Assembly: GCA_016584305.1 (NCBI GenBank)
Contig: JACEEZ010019098.1
Span: 1-64,000, forward strand
From: Chionoecetes opilio
Taxonomy: Eukaryota; Arthropoda; Malacostraca; Decapoda; Majidae
DNA length: 64,000 nt
Direction: 5' to 3'
Part shown: piece by piece, positions 1 through 11,661 of the stretch
How the letters are laid out: the number at the start of each line of letters is the position of its first letter
Position numbering within the stretch: the stretch's first letter is position 1
The notes under the pieces: model-generated
Database searches by the model: none
Seen by the model: the letters and a program-made list of their open reading frames with translations, nothing else
Told to the model about the DNA's origin: nothing
Translations under genes and position numbers: made by a program

Positions 1-14
1 TTAAATTAGGATTG

Positions 15-1015
15 ATCTAGACTCTCAATACATTACTCTGCAGCTATCTAACTGCATTTCAACTGGTTTACCATTTACTTTCACATCAAGCAAAATTCTT
101 TTAATATTATCTCCACAGAATTTACTCTGAAAGTAAAATCCTGAGTGACTTCATGGCCTTGAGGTACATATTCTGATGGTGGATTGCTGTGTGAGGTATC
201 TGGCTCAGACCATTCTGTGGCAGTGTATACATGTTTTTTAGTTCTACAGTACTGCTTGAAATGCCCAGGTATTCCACAAGCTGTACACTTTTGGTTGTTA
301 GCAGCACATTTGCAAGCTCCAAAAAGGCATGGTTTCTGTTACCACATCCGGTGCAAGTTTTTACTGGTTTATTCTCAGCTTGTGGAAAACTTGGCTTTCT
401 TTGATTATCTCTGGGCCTAAAGTTTTTATGTGTGACCTGGCATACCTGCTGCGGATCATTGTTACTTGCATTAATAGACCTACTACCTTCAATGACATTT
501 GCTTGTTTGTCTACTGCTTCCATAGCCCTAGCTGTTTGTAAAAGTTTATCCACAGTCAAGTCTTTCTCTTGGAGTACTTTACGTCTTAACTGTGACGATG
601 AACATTTTTCTATCACTTGATCTAATATGGCATCATTAGCATCTTGAAACTCACAGGTCACTGATAATCTTTTTAGTCTAGTAACAAAAGTATCTGTTGA
701 TTCCTGTGGTTCCTGCTGAATTTGTCTAAACAAAACACGCTCATACCTTATATTTGTTTGAGGGGCAAAATAGTTATCTAAGGCTGTCTGCACCTCCTGT
801 ACTGTAGTCAAGGGAGGAGGCAAAGTAGAAACTATCTCTTGTACGTCTGGTCCTGCTACATGAAGCAATAAGGCACGCTTCTGGTCGTTGTTGTTGACAC
901 CGGTGGCTGCAAGGTAAAACTCAAACCCTTTCACCCACTTCTTCCACCTGGCGCCCACTGACGATGGTTCCTCAGCCACCGAAAATGATGAAGGTTGTGA
1001 CAAGTCCAAAGGCAT
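15..1015 (-). pseudogene. Ty3/gypsy gag with start of protease, frameshifted
   Basis: Reading leftward from the ATG at 1015 (peptide MPLDLSQPSSF), this encodes a Gag-like protein of the Ty3/gypsy class, which packages retrotransposon RNA. The conserved Gag core is followed by a basic stretch and two CCHC-type zinc knuckles at about 375-255; the second reads C-x2-C-x4-H-x4-C. The frame breaks between the knuckles near 310-320 and again near 85-95. Past the second break the start of a retropepsin is visible (VNGKPVEMQLDSC), with DSC where an active protease has DTG, so the protease is probably dead. The GTG start further upstream is unlikely, because it lies in the primer-binding region. The rest of pol lies outside the window or is lost. 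The class call rests on motif recognition. Confidence 0.75.
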
Positions 1016-1072
1016 CTTGTACTGCCGTGCTGCACGCCTGCTCGGATTTGCACATCCTATCCTCGTCGCCAC

Positions 1073-1320
1073 TGTTATGTTCTCGTCCTTGGTGACGTAC
1101 CTGTAACAAGCTACCAGAGTTGAGTTGTCTGTCTGCAGTACATAATATGGTTATGTTATATAGATCCCATACTCTTCGCCGAATCCTCGGTGAGGTGTTG
1201 AGGAGATGGAGATAGCCACAATGCCTTATAATCCTTTATTTGTCGTAAGGAGTACGTAGGCCTGTATATGACTTGTTATATAAAATGGCTTCTCTGATAT
1301 AAAAAGTACAAACAACAACA
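1073..1320 (-). repeat. Candidate LTR of the gypsy element
   Basis: Read on the minus strand, the segment begins TGTTGTTGTTTG, contains AATAAAGG, and ends ACATAACA directly before TGGCGACGAGGATAGG, a primer-binding-like site, which is followed by gag. TG...CA ends and this position fit a long terminal repeat of about 250 bp. No second copy lies in the window to confirm the ends, so the outer boundary is inferred. Confidence 0.5.
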
Positions 1321-1339
1321 GCTGAGGCACCGATACGAC

Positions 1340-1452
1340 TTTGATCCCTTTATAGCGCAGGCAGCTTGTTGTCCCATTCAGACTGTCCATCTGTGCAGTG
1401 CTTGGCCAATTCCTGACCCAGAGTCCAGTTAAACCTCTCCACCATTCCATCC
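1340..1452 (-). pseudogene. Gypsy integrase fragment
   Basis: The minus-strand translation gives QSDGMVERFNWTLGQELAKH followed by a WDNKLPAL motif. This matches the region of Ty3/gypsy integrases that contains the catalytic glutamate (consensus ...GxxERxNRTL...). Only about 35 codons remain. They lie immediately upstream, in element orientation, of the candidate LTR and gag. An integrase end followed by LTR then gag suggests two copies sharing one LTR, or a rearranged copy. Confidence 0.6.
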
Positions 1453-1860
1453 GACTGTTCTCTTAAAGGTGTACAAACTGTAGGAGTATTTTAAACAAGA
1501 TAGATTTCCTGAGAGGAGTAAATATTGTAAAGGATTTTGATATAATAGCATTAACAGAAACATGGTTGGATATGTCAGGAAAGGTATTTGATCCGGAGGT
1601 TGAGATAACTGGGTATAAGTTAGTTCACAAGGACAGGTTAGGGAGGCGAGGTGGTGTAGTTGCGCTTTATGCAAGAGATACATTGTAGTGTTGTGTAAAT
1701 AATGTTATAAAAACATATGATAGCATAAAGTCTATATTGGTAGAGGTTACGGAGAGAGCTGAGAAAATGGTTTTAGGTGTAGTGTATAGGCCTCCAAACT
1801 TACGTAAAGAGGATTCAGCTCCGATATGGCAAGAAATAAATAAGGCTTGCAGATATAATC
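1453..1860 (+). pseudogene. CR1-like LINE endonuclease, 5' part
   Basis: This encodes an apurinic-type endonuclease segment of a CR1-clade non-LTR retrotransposon: LTETWLD near 1,550, GYKLVHKDRLGRRGGVVALY near 1,610-1,670, and GVVYRPPNL near 1,775-1,800. The first motif belongs to the conserved TETW block and the last to the YRPP block. An in-frame TAG sits near 1,686 in the first part. The reading stops abruptly near 1,860, where a different LINE begins. The next expected block (GDFN) appears at about 6,315, so this is the left half of one CR1 copy split by later insertions. Confidence 0.7.
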
Positions 1861-3632
1861 GATCATGGGTGGTAAATTCCTCTCGTGACTTCTGGCATCA
1901 AGCTAATAACATCTCTAACAATTTTTCTTCTTCATCTTTCCCTCCTATGCTTCACCCAGATGGCTCCACAGCTGTCTCATCTACTTCTAAAGCTGAACTC
2001 TTCGCTCAAACCTTTGCTAAACATTCCACTCTGGTTGATGAAGGGCTTGTTCCTCCTTCTCCTCTACCCTTTGACTATATTATGCCTGTCATTAAGATCC
2101 TTCGGAATGATGTTTTCTTTGCCCTTTCTGGCCTAGATCCTCGGAAGGCTTACGGTCCTGACGGAGTCCCTCCTATTGTTCTCAAAAACTGTGCTTCTGT
2201 GCCTGCACCTTGCCTGGTCAAACTTTTCCGTCTTTGTCCATCTACTTCCACCTTTCCTTCTTGCTGGAAGTTTGCTCACATCCAACCTGTTCCTAAGAAG
2301 GGTGACCGTTCTAATCCTTCAAGCTACCGTCCTATAGCTTTGACTTCCTGCCTTTCTAAAGTTTCTTAATCTATACTAAATAAGAAGATTCTTAAGCATC
2401 TACCTGCTCACAATCTTCTATCTGATCGTCAGTACGGTTTCCGTAGTGGGCGATCTACTGGCGATCTTCTAGCTTTCCTAACTGAATCTTGGTCATCCTC
2501 CTTTAGGGGTTTCGGTGAAACTTTTGCTGTTGCCCATGACATATCAAAAGCTTTTGATAGAGTCTGGCACAAATCTTTAATTTCCAAACTACCCTCATTC
2601 GGTTTCTATCTTTCTCTCTGTACCTTCATCTTAAGTTTCCTTTCAAACCGTTCTATTGCAGCTACTGTAGACGGACATTGTTCTTCTCCTAAATCTATCA
2701 ATAGTGGTGTTCCCCAGGGTTCTGTCCTATCACCCACTCTCTTTCTATTATTCATTAATGATCTTCTAAGTCTAACTCAAAGCCCTATCCACTCCTACGC
2801 TGATGATTCTACCCTGCATTTTTCAACGTCGTTTATTAGACGTCCAACTCAACAGGAACTAAGTGATTCACGGAGAGATCCCACCGAGCGCCTAACTTCT
2901 GATCTTTCTATAATTTCTGATTGGGGCAAAGCAAACCTTGTTTTGTTCAATGCCTCAAAAACCCAATTTCTTCACCTATCTACTCGACAAAACCTACCAG
3001 ATAATTATCCCCTCTTCTTCAATGACACTCAACTGTCTACTTCATCTACAATGAACATTCTAGGACTATCCTTTACTAAAAATCTGAACTGGAAATCTCA
3101 CACCTCATTTCTTGCTAAAACAGCTTTTAGGAAGTTAGGTGTCCTGTGGCGTCTGCGTCCTTTTTTTTCTCCCTCCCAATTTCTGGCTCTCTACAGGGGC
3201 CTTATCCGCCCATGTATGGAGTATGTCTCACATGTTTGGGGAGGATCCACTCATACAGCTCTCCTAAACAGGGTTGAGTCAAAAGCTTTTCGTCTCATTA
3301 ACTCCTCTCCTCTGACTGACTGTCTTCAATCTTTAAATCACCGCCGCAATGTTGCTTCTCTTGCTCTCTTCTACCGTTATTTTCATGCTCACTGCTCTTC
3401 TGAACTTGCTAACTGCATGCCTCCCCCCCTCCCGCGGCCTCGCTGCACAAGACTTTCTACTCATTCCCATCCCTATTCTGTCCATCTTCCTAATGCAAGA
3501 GTTAATCAGTATCTTTACTCTTCCATCCCTTTCACTGGTAAACTCTGGAACTCTCTTCCTGTTTCTATTTTTCCACTTTCCTATGACTTACATCTTTTCA
3601 AAAGAAGAGTAACAAGACACCTCCCGAACTAA
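1861..3632 (+). pseudogene. Jockey-like LINE reverse transcriptase, one stop
   Basis: This is the reverse transcriptase of a jockey-type non-LTR retrotransposon, the enzyme that copies the element RNA into the target site. In one frame the fingers region contains GPDGVPPIVLK and NPSSYRPIALTS (about 2,160-2,350). After a single TAA at 2367-2369 the same frame continues with QYGFRSGRST, DISKAFDRVWH, GVPQGSVLSPTLFLLFINDL and the catalytic YADD at 2797-2808. A thumb and C-terminal region follow, ending at 3632. The endonuclease half is missing, so the copy is 5' truncated. Related fragments lie at 32,101-32,330 and 40,575-41,215. Confidence 0.85.
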
Positions 3633-3747
3633 ATTGGCTCACCCCTCTTTTTTATTTTATTCTCTTACTGTCTTCTTTATAGGGACTGGCAACTAGGCGG
3701 GCTTTGTGTTACCCATTTGTGTTGTGCCCTTGGCCAGTTATTTGTGA

Positions 3748-3799
<52 letters not shown>
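3633..3799 (+). repeat. LINE 3' UTR and poly(A) tail
   Basis: About 118 bp follow the LINE stop codon, including CTTACTGTCTTCTTTATAGG, and then a run of about 49 A (3751-3799). The same 3' motif occurs near 41,125-41,155, where it is followed by TA repeats instead of A. Confidence 0.85.
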
Positions 3800-3802
<3 letters not shown>

Positions 3803-3833
3803 TCTAGTCAAAGTAGCCAACAACCCTAAAATA

Positions 3834-6275
3834 ATTGTAAGAAATTGTTTTATGGTGTTTATTTGTTCTTTAATGTGTGGACAACAATACAGCAAAAGTT
3901 TACCAAAATTAGGTTACCGGAAATTGGTAAAAATGGCGTCATACAAAGATGGCGACCAATGCTTCATATTTCCATATTTCACATTTCCCCTTCATCATCT
4001 GATACTGGATCTTGACGCGTGTTGTAACAATGGCCATTTTGGCATTGTTCAAATGCTTGAGAGCAGTCTAGTCCATGCTTTCGGCAAGTACAACGGTGTG
4101 TGTTGCAAACACCGAAACAGCTGCAGCGAATAATTTTCAGGAGTGTTTCTGGTGCGGGTGCAGTGTCCGTCATCACTGGAACTAGTCTGTTGGTTTGTAG
4201 GCTCCACCCCCATTTAGTGACGTCAATATCCTCACCCTTGCCCATCCATTGCATTACCTGGAGATAGCTTCTCAGAGAATGATACTTTGTAGCCGAAGAT
4301 GTTAGAGGCAGTCGTTCGGGTGTGACAAAGCTTTTGGCCGCACTCACTTTTTTGCAAAGACGGGTGTATCTGACAGCAGATAGGTTGTCCCCAGGTTTGC
4401 CATTGAACAGAGACACCATGAGTGCACACCCAGAGTCTACAATAACATCCATGTCTTGTCCAGGTGTACTAAAGATCTTTGCACAACTTTGCAGGATTGG
4501 ATCACCTTTTATCAGCTTTTGCAGAGCAGACTGCTTTCCAATTCCAAATATCCTGTAAGTGGTGTCGCATCCTGTGAACGCATGCAGAAACAGCAGACTT
4601 TGACAGATCTCGCTACCTAGAACCTGCTTTATGATCTTTATGTCATACACTACAGTAGGACTCCCTTTATCTGAGCGGAAGTAGAGTTTTGTACCATCGC
4701 TCGGAGATGCGCAATGAAGCAGTAACACTAACAAATCCGTGTCCTCGCCTATGAGCGTGGTAGTTTTTTCAGATGACATTGATACTGCTGTCCTCACAAT
4801 GTCCAAGTCAGCATCTCCCATAGCATGTATCACATGACATTCTCTGATTTTTATGCGATCGGCAATCATATGGATCAGTGTCTGTTTGTTCTCGTTATTG
4901 GAAAGGAAACCCTCCATCTTTCCAGTGAATTTGGTTGTTTCACTGATATTCACCTTATGACCGTCACGATTTTGTCCCCGTCGCTGATGTGTATTGTCCT
5001 TCGTACTTGGACCACCACTGTAACCATCGAAGACTACCGTAGCCTTGCCATAGTGTTTCACAGTGAATGCTGCATAGTCGTTGGCAATGGAGGTGTAGGT
5101 CCTTCCATCAGACCACTTCAGCCGACGAAGAAGGGACCCTCCATCTAAGACATTGTGTTCTGCTTCAGGAGCAGTCTCCAGGACCGCTTCATCCGAAATG
5201 GCTGTGACATGGGCTTTAAGAGCGTGCATCAGTTGTGCTTTGTCTGCCTTCCGTAAGACCTGTTTTGCTTCAAAGAGTGCTTGAGGATAAGGCGAGAGAT
5301 CGTAGTTCATGATATCATCGAGTGAAAGTTCTGCAGTTTAAGACACTACGAGAAACCTTTGGAACAACAAAGCGGAGTCTATTGCTCTATCTTCGGCAAT
5401 TCTGATTGTCGACGCTGATGCCAAGGTCTTTGCCTTCATATTCCTTCTGTATGAAAAGGAAAACACCGACTGTCCTTCCATCTTTGCTAGTGTTTCCTTG
5501 CCGATAGTAAACAGGTCATGGACGTTCACATCCTCATTTGCGTTTACACCTGTTATAATATTGTGCAAAGATGCTTCATCAGCAAAAGGAGAAAATGCTT
5601 GTAGTTTGTCTGCAATTTTCTCCAGGTCTTCATGATCTCTTCTCACCCTTGACCCTGCTGCCTCCTTATGTTGCTCACTGGTGACGAAGCTCTGGCCTGT
5701 GAAAATCTGCATTGCCTCACTGTACGTTGAAGACACTGGCACAGACATGGTCCACAGGGCCCTTTGATGGTCGGACATTCCAGTTCCTCGTGTGAGTCCA
5801 CCTGTAGTTTTGAGGGATCTCATAAGAGCTTGCTCGATAACCAGGTCACATCCAAGGCCAGCCCAGTACTGATCAGTACACCTGATGACATGCAAGCCAT
5901 TCATGAAAATCTGGAATGGCTGAATGAAAACAATAACTTAACTCAGTGCATGTACCAACCAAATTGACGTCATTGCAGGATGACGTCACGACATTATGAC
6001 TGCGCCTATAATCTTTTTGAGAGCCCAGAATAATGGGGTTATTGTTTTTTAGACTTATCCAAAGTCACTTGTTCACTGAAATGAACACTTATCAAAGTAC
6101 GGAAGAGCTAACCGCCTTCCTAACTGGAATATTAGGTGTTTCTAGTGGCAGAGGCGGCCATCAAGCATGACGCCATTTTGACCCATTTTCGGTAACCCAA
6201 TTTTGGTAAACTTTTCTTGTATCGTTATTTACACTTGAAACAACAAAATAATGCAATAAAACAATTTCTTGCAAT
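3834..6275. mobile_element. TIR-bounded element with XPG-like nuclease gene
   Basis: The ends are inverted repeats of about 110 bp. The left arm (3834-3950) starts ATTGTAAGAAATTGTTTTAT and contains AAAGTTTACCAAAATTAGG. The reverse complement of 6165-6275 starts ATTGCAAGAAATTGTTTTAT and contains AAAGTTTACCAAAATTGGG; both arms then carry AAAATGGCGTCAT. The only gene inside is the minus-strand nuclease; no DDE transposase is visible. I could not settle a target duplication. The element lies between the jockey-like LINE tail and the resumption of the CR1 endonuclease. The accessory XPG of Academ transposons is the nearest known parallel I can name; that link is inference. Confidence 0.7.
3979..5904 (-). 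pseudogene. XPG/FEN1-like nuclease with Cys-rich tail
   Basis: One frame runs leftward from 5904 to 3979, broken only by a TAA at 5338-5340. The second part (443 codons from 5310) carries the FEN1/XPG plan: VFDG with Asp95, an acidic GDADLD (residues 165-170), GEDTDLL (188-194), GCD with Asp249, and a helix-turn-helix-like GIGKQSA (256-262). These are the metal-binding acids and DNA-binding loop of structure-specific nucleases. Residues about 390-430 are rich in Cys and resemble a tesmin/TSO1 CXC domain (CSCFGVCNTHRCTC). The first part (188 codons) is a conserved N-terminal region known to me only from repetitive invertebrate proteins. The true N-terminus beyond 5904 looks missing. It probably belonged to the surrounding TIR element. 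Confidence 0.75.
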
Positions 6276-6287
6276 TTGTTTGGGGTG

Positions 6288-7735
6288 AGAGGGGTTCAGG
6301 TCATATTTTGACTGGACTAGTAGGAGATTTTAATCTTAGGAATATAGACTGGATTTAATTATAGGAGACAATGACGCTGATGAATTGTTAAATATAGTTC
6401 AGGATAACTTTCTAAGGCAAGCAATCAAGGAGCCTACTAAAGGATATAATATTCTACATTTATTACTCACAAACAGGGAAGATTTAATTACAGAGGTGGC
6501 GGTTGGAGGACAGTTAGCAAACAGTGGTCATTGTGAAATTGTTTTTGCTTAAAATGGAAAGTAGGAAATAGAAGTGCTAATAAACATAGAGTACCTGACT
6601 TCAGAAAGGCCAATTATGCAGGATTAAGAAGACACCTGGAGAAGATTAACTCGGGATGTAGGATGGAGGGGAAGGAGTGGTCGGAGGTCAGTACGGAAAC
6701 AGGTGTCAGTGAGGTCGGGGCTGACAAGGATTATACATTATTCGTAAGGAATTTAATTGCAGGACAAAAAAAGAATATTTCTTATAGGGCGATAAGATCA
6801 AGGAAGAACGACCCGAAATAGATGACCGCGAATTTAAAACACAACATTGGAGTAAAAAGAAACATGAACTTAAGGTTCAAGGCTGGACAGGTGAGCAAAG
6901 AACAGTATACATTCGGCGCAAAAAAAAGCCGAGAGTTTTGCCCGGCATAATGCTTTAGTAGACCTGGAGGAGGCGGTAGAGGATGGAGGGGCGAAGGAGG
7001 GGCTAGAAAGGTAGGAGAACCAAACACAACAACCTCTTCCTATGATGACTTGGAAGATACAGAGCGGGCAGCAGCAAGGAATCTACAGCAGACAGCCTAA
7101 TGCACTGCCAGATATACAAACAACGTAAAAAAAATCCATCGCTCCCACCGAAAATGGAAAAAAGTTAAGGACGTTATTCCAGTCCTAAGTTTTTTAGTGT
7201 CCTAAGTTTTTTTGCGCCGACTGTAACGTGATGAGGAGAACAGTGAAGAGATTAACAAGAGTAGCTAGGAACAATTATGAGATTAAGGTCGCTGGACAGG
7301 CAAAGAACGACACTAAGGGATTTTTTCAGGTATATAAAATAAAGACAAGGGATTTAGTGGGGCCGTTAAGAATAGGGCAGGGTGAGATAGTAACTACGGA
7401 TAAGGATATGTGTAAAAAACTAAATGATTATTTCTTCCCAAGCGGATACACAGACGATACCTGATAATGAACAGATGTTTAAAGGAAGCGATGATGAGAA
7501 ACTCAAAGATATTGTGATAACTAAGGAAATAGTAGAAGAGGGTATAGATAGAATGAAGAATTTTAAGTCACCAGGACCAGATGAAGTTTATTCCAGAGTA
7601 TTAAAAGAATGCAAAGAGGTTGTTAGTGAGTCGTTAGTGCACATTTTTAGGAAATCGGTTGATATAGGCAAAGTGCCGTTAATATTGAGGAAAGGAGATG
7701 TAGTCCCCATATTTAAGAAGGGTGATAGAGGACTA
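6288..7735 (+). pseudogene. CR1-like LINE, right half (EN end, RT start)
   Basis: The reading resumes with GLVGDFNLRN near 6,320, the next conserved endonuclease block after the left fragment at 1,453-1,860. It continues through a linker to reverse-transcriptase N-terminal motifs: NFKSPGPDEVYSRVLKE near 7,560-7,610 and VPIFKKGDR near 7,705-7,730. Several frame changes and stops show it is dead. It is interrupted by a small inverted-repeat element (6914-7219) and ends just before the RT palm; the YADD block is absent from this fragment. Confidence 0.7.
6914..7219. mobile_element. Small MITE, CGGCGC(A)n termini
   Basis: The segment starts CGGCGCAAAAAAAA and ends TTTTTTTGCGCCG, perfect inverted ends of about 13 bp on a 306-bp insert. 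It disrupts the CR1 linker between the endonuclease and reverse transcriptase. No ORF of note is present. A target duplication is not obvious, so the superfamily is open. Confidence 0.5.
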
Positions 7736-7744
7736 GGGGATAGA

Positions 7745-9400
7745 GGATAGCGGATAGAGAGCAGGCGAGAGGTGGCTCTGACACATCTTCTGACCAGCTG
7801 ATCAGGTCAACTATGCAGGAAGCATCACAATTAATGTCAGGTGTCCTTCTGGTCCTAACAGAGAAGTCTCCTAGCTGAGTATCTGGGTCCCCATCTCCCC
7901 TAATGGCCAGGATTCTCTCCACCCCCCAAATCCTCTCCTTCTGATCATCAGAGCACAGCATTGTTTGGAGGATGGCTTCACTGTGGGCACACCAAACAGA
8001 TCTTTCACAGTTGGCATCACAATGTCCAGCACCTCCTTTCTCTGTGACTTAAGACAGTCCAGTTGAAAGAGGGTGTGCCTAGGCCCTTAAATCCAGGAGT
8101 GTTTGACTTTCACGTTGAACCAACATGGATAATATACTCCAATGATGAATTCCACAATGAAGTGCAGATTCTTCAGGTTCTTCCCTATGCCATGTCTTGA
8201 CACCCAGAGCCTGAGAAGTCTATTAGCTGTTGTGAGCCAGCGGCTGTGGTTTACTGGTCATATCTCCAACAGAGCCAGCCCTGCAGGAAGCACTCCATCC
8301 CTGACTGCACAGACAATTTTAGAGCCATAGTGTTGATCAGTTGAGAGATCTTGAATGACCTTGTCAGGCAGCTTGATCAGTGGAGGGCCAACGGAGATAC
8401 GGGTGAAGTTTGGATTGATCTCAAAGTCTGTAGCAGAATCAAGGAGCTTTCCTATTGGCCCGGATAATTTTTTTGTCTGACAGAGTAGTGCCATCAAAGC
8501 CAACAATCAAATGGCGCAGGGAAAGCTCACCAGTGTGTAAGTTGCACACCAACCAGACCAGCTTTCTCCCCAGGTGCAGCTCCAGCTTCCGCATTACTCC
8601 AGCTTTCACACCAGTGTTGACATTTGTAGAGTCTCCTCCAATGGCCAACAAGGTCTTATTAAACCCCTCTCTTTCAGCCAAGCAAACATGACCTTAGCAA
8701 TCTTCTCCGCATGTGACACCTCTTTAGTTGCTTTCTCTGGGAAAAAGTGAAACAGATAGTAGCTCCCAGGTTCACTAACAGCACTGTAGTGTTCTTCCTT
8801 GATCATTGCAGGAAAAGATTGGTCACTTCCCTCAGCTTCCATCATCACATTGGTCAGGTCAATCCGCCCATCAAAGAAGATGCAGGAGATGCCCCCGCAG
8901 CCCCGTCCTCCCTGCACTTCTCTTCAAACTCTTGCCCCAGCTCTCTCACCAACTTCTCCTGTGCTCTCTTGACCTTGCTCTTATCAATCACTTTACTTGT
9001 GTTGTCTACTGTGATAATTCCTACGTCAATTAGAGCTGCTGTTGCTATTGCTGCAGTTGGCCTTAGCCCTATGCCATATCTTACACTAGCAAGGGCAATG
9101 TTTGAAATGTCATCATATTTTTCTGTACCTTAGTCGAAGCTGCAGGCCTAGGCTCAATTTCTGGAAAAACTCAACTTCTGGAACAAATTCATCTACAGCA
9201 CCACTTCTCTCCAATTCCAATACTCATCACCATCAGCCAAAAATATTTTCACATCTTCCCTGGCTGCCTTCTTTGCTGCTGCAGCAGTTTCCTCCTTGCT
9301 CCTTCTGATTCTCTTTTCCTTCTTTTCCATGCCTTTCTAATTTTCTCACCTGTCTCTTGTGCTCTGGCAAATCAGGGCCACTTATTTGATGGGCAAATTG
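7745..9400 (-). pseudogene. Transposon-type protein, unclassified, multi-frame
   Basis: Minus-strand frames from 9400 down to 7745 together give one protein-like region: a basic start (IRKAWKRRKENQKEQGG), then GISCIFFDGRIDLTNVMME near 8,890, AIGGDSTNVNTGVKAGVMRK near 8,640-8,580, a LVCNLHTGELSLRHL block near 8,550, GPIGKLLDSATDFEINPNF, DLSTDQHYG, PVNHSRWLTTANRLLRLW near 8,240, and a C-terminal SVRTRRTPDINCDAS region. I know this order of blocks as a repetitive arthropod protein, probably a transposase of RNase-H fold, but cannot name its superfamily. At least four frameshifts separate the blocks. It abuts the CR1 fragment on the left. Confidence 0.55.
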
Positions 9401-9520
9401 ATGTAGTTTAGGTTGATCAGAATTTTAAAAATTCTTCAGATTTGTGTTCTACACATCAAAATACGTTATTTGAACACCCCTCTCTATTAATTGGAAAAAA
9501 TATATAGTATGACCGCCCTA

Positions 9521-10363
9521 ATGATGTGGGTCCTCCCATGACAGCATGCGAGTAACTGTCCAACCTGGGCAGACATTCAGAGAGAGTTAAAGGCCACAGT
9601 GGCTAGCTTAACTAACTCCCTATATTTCTACACCCCGGAGCTCGCGGGCATTCAAGTACGAGATATGGCAGTGGCGATACATGGTTGCTATGGGTGATCT
9701 TTTTCGCTTGATAATCTCTCTATTCGTAGCTGGTCTTCCTGCCATTTGGGGGAAGCAACCACCCCGGGAGGCGGGTCACAAACCCCCGGCTAACACCCGG
9801 TACCCATCACGGCTGGATGGACAAGGGCTTGGGTTTTTATTAAGGAAAAGGGAGCCATTATACCTTCAGTCTGATGCGGAGCCGTGCGCGTGGTGGTTTG
9901 TGGCAGCTACCCGCCGGTGTGGTGACACGAGGTGGCCTCGGGTGAGATGCCGCCGTTCACCCCAAAACAAACTCACCACGAGCCAAACGCATCACCATGG
10001 GATTGTTACATGGCCTAATTTCATTTGTATACTTGCCCTGTTCAGTTCTTGAGTCAGAAAACATCATATATACTCAATTTATGAGTATTTTTATGTATTT
10101 TGCGTCCTCTACACCACCCCTTAGGTAGTCGCCGTATTTTGTCTTTAAGTACGTCATCAATCTGCACGCTGAATACCAAAACAGCTGATGGCAGTCGCTA
10201 GGTCGTGAAGCATGGACATTAGCGTCTCTGAATGTGGCCCCTGGCTTGGTATTGTAGATCCTTAGCGCGAGGTGATGAAGTGATTAGCAGTGAGGTAAGG
10301 AACTATAATACCAGCCCAGGGTGGATATTTACTCGCATGCTGTCATGGGAAGACTCACATCAT
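9521..10363. mobile_element. Non-autonomous DNA element with ~48-bp TIRs
   Basis: The left arm 9521-9569 (ATGATGTGGGTCCTCCCATG then ACAGCATGCGAGTAA) matches the reverse complement of 10315-10363 (ATGATGTGAGTCTTCCCATG then ACAGCATGCGAGTAA). The 843-bp interior has no transposase and includes a SINE-like segment. I saw no certain target duplication. Confidence 0.6.
9755..9850 (-). repeat. SINE body fragment
   Basis: The reverse complement contains TGGGTACCGGGTGTTAGCCG followed by GGGGTTTGTGACCCGCC. This is the body of the SINE at 51,302-51,590. The tRNA-like head is not recognisable here. Confidence 0.6.
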
Positions 10364-10485
10364 GCACAAACTAGCAGTGATCACTTCTCATCATGCCAAT
10401 AGTTTGGCAAAACATTGCTCATTAAACCACAACAATTGTGTTTGTTTTGACTTGATAACCAAACATAACATATTTTCAGATCGTG

Positions 10486-11445
<960 letters not shown>

Positions 11446-11661
11446 GGTTGACTGGCGGGAAAGCCAGGTAAGGCGTAAGTAAGGCATAAGGCTGGCGGTG
11501 AGGCTGGCGGTGTTAAATTTCGACTTTTTCAACACCGCCAGGCTGATGCTGGGCCGCTCCAACCCTCCCCGATATTTGCCACACTGCCCTCACATTCACG
11601 CGTCAGTGCTTGACATAGCTCCAGTGAAGGCAGGTCGTATATCGCAGCGCTCCGTGAAAAA

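Noticed and set aside
1226..1683. Minus-strand frames of 74 and 84 codons.
   Set aside because: They overlap the LTR/integrase or are antisense to the CR1 endonuclease; no independent support.
8455..9308. Several plus-strand frames of 68-128 codons.
   Set aside because: Shadows of the minus-strand transposon-like protein.
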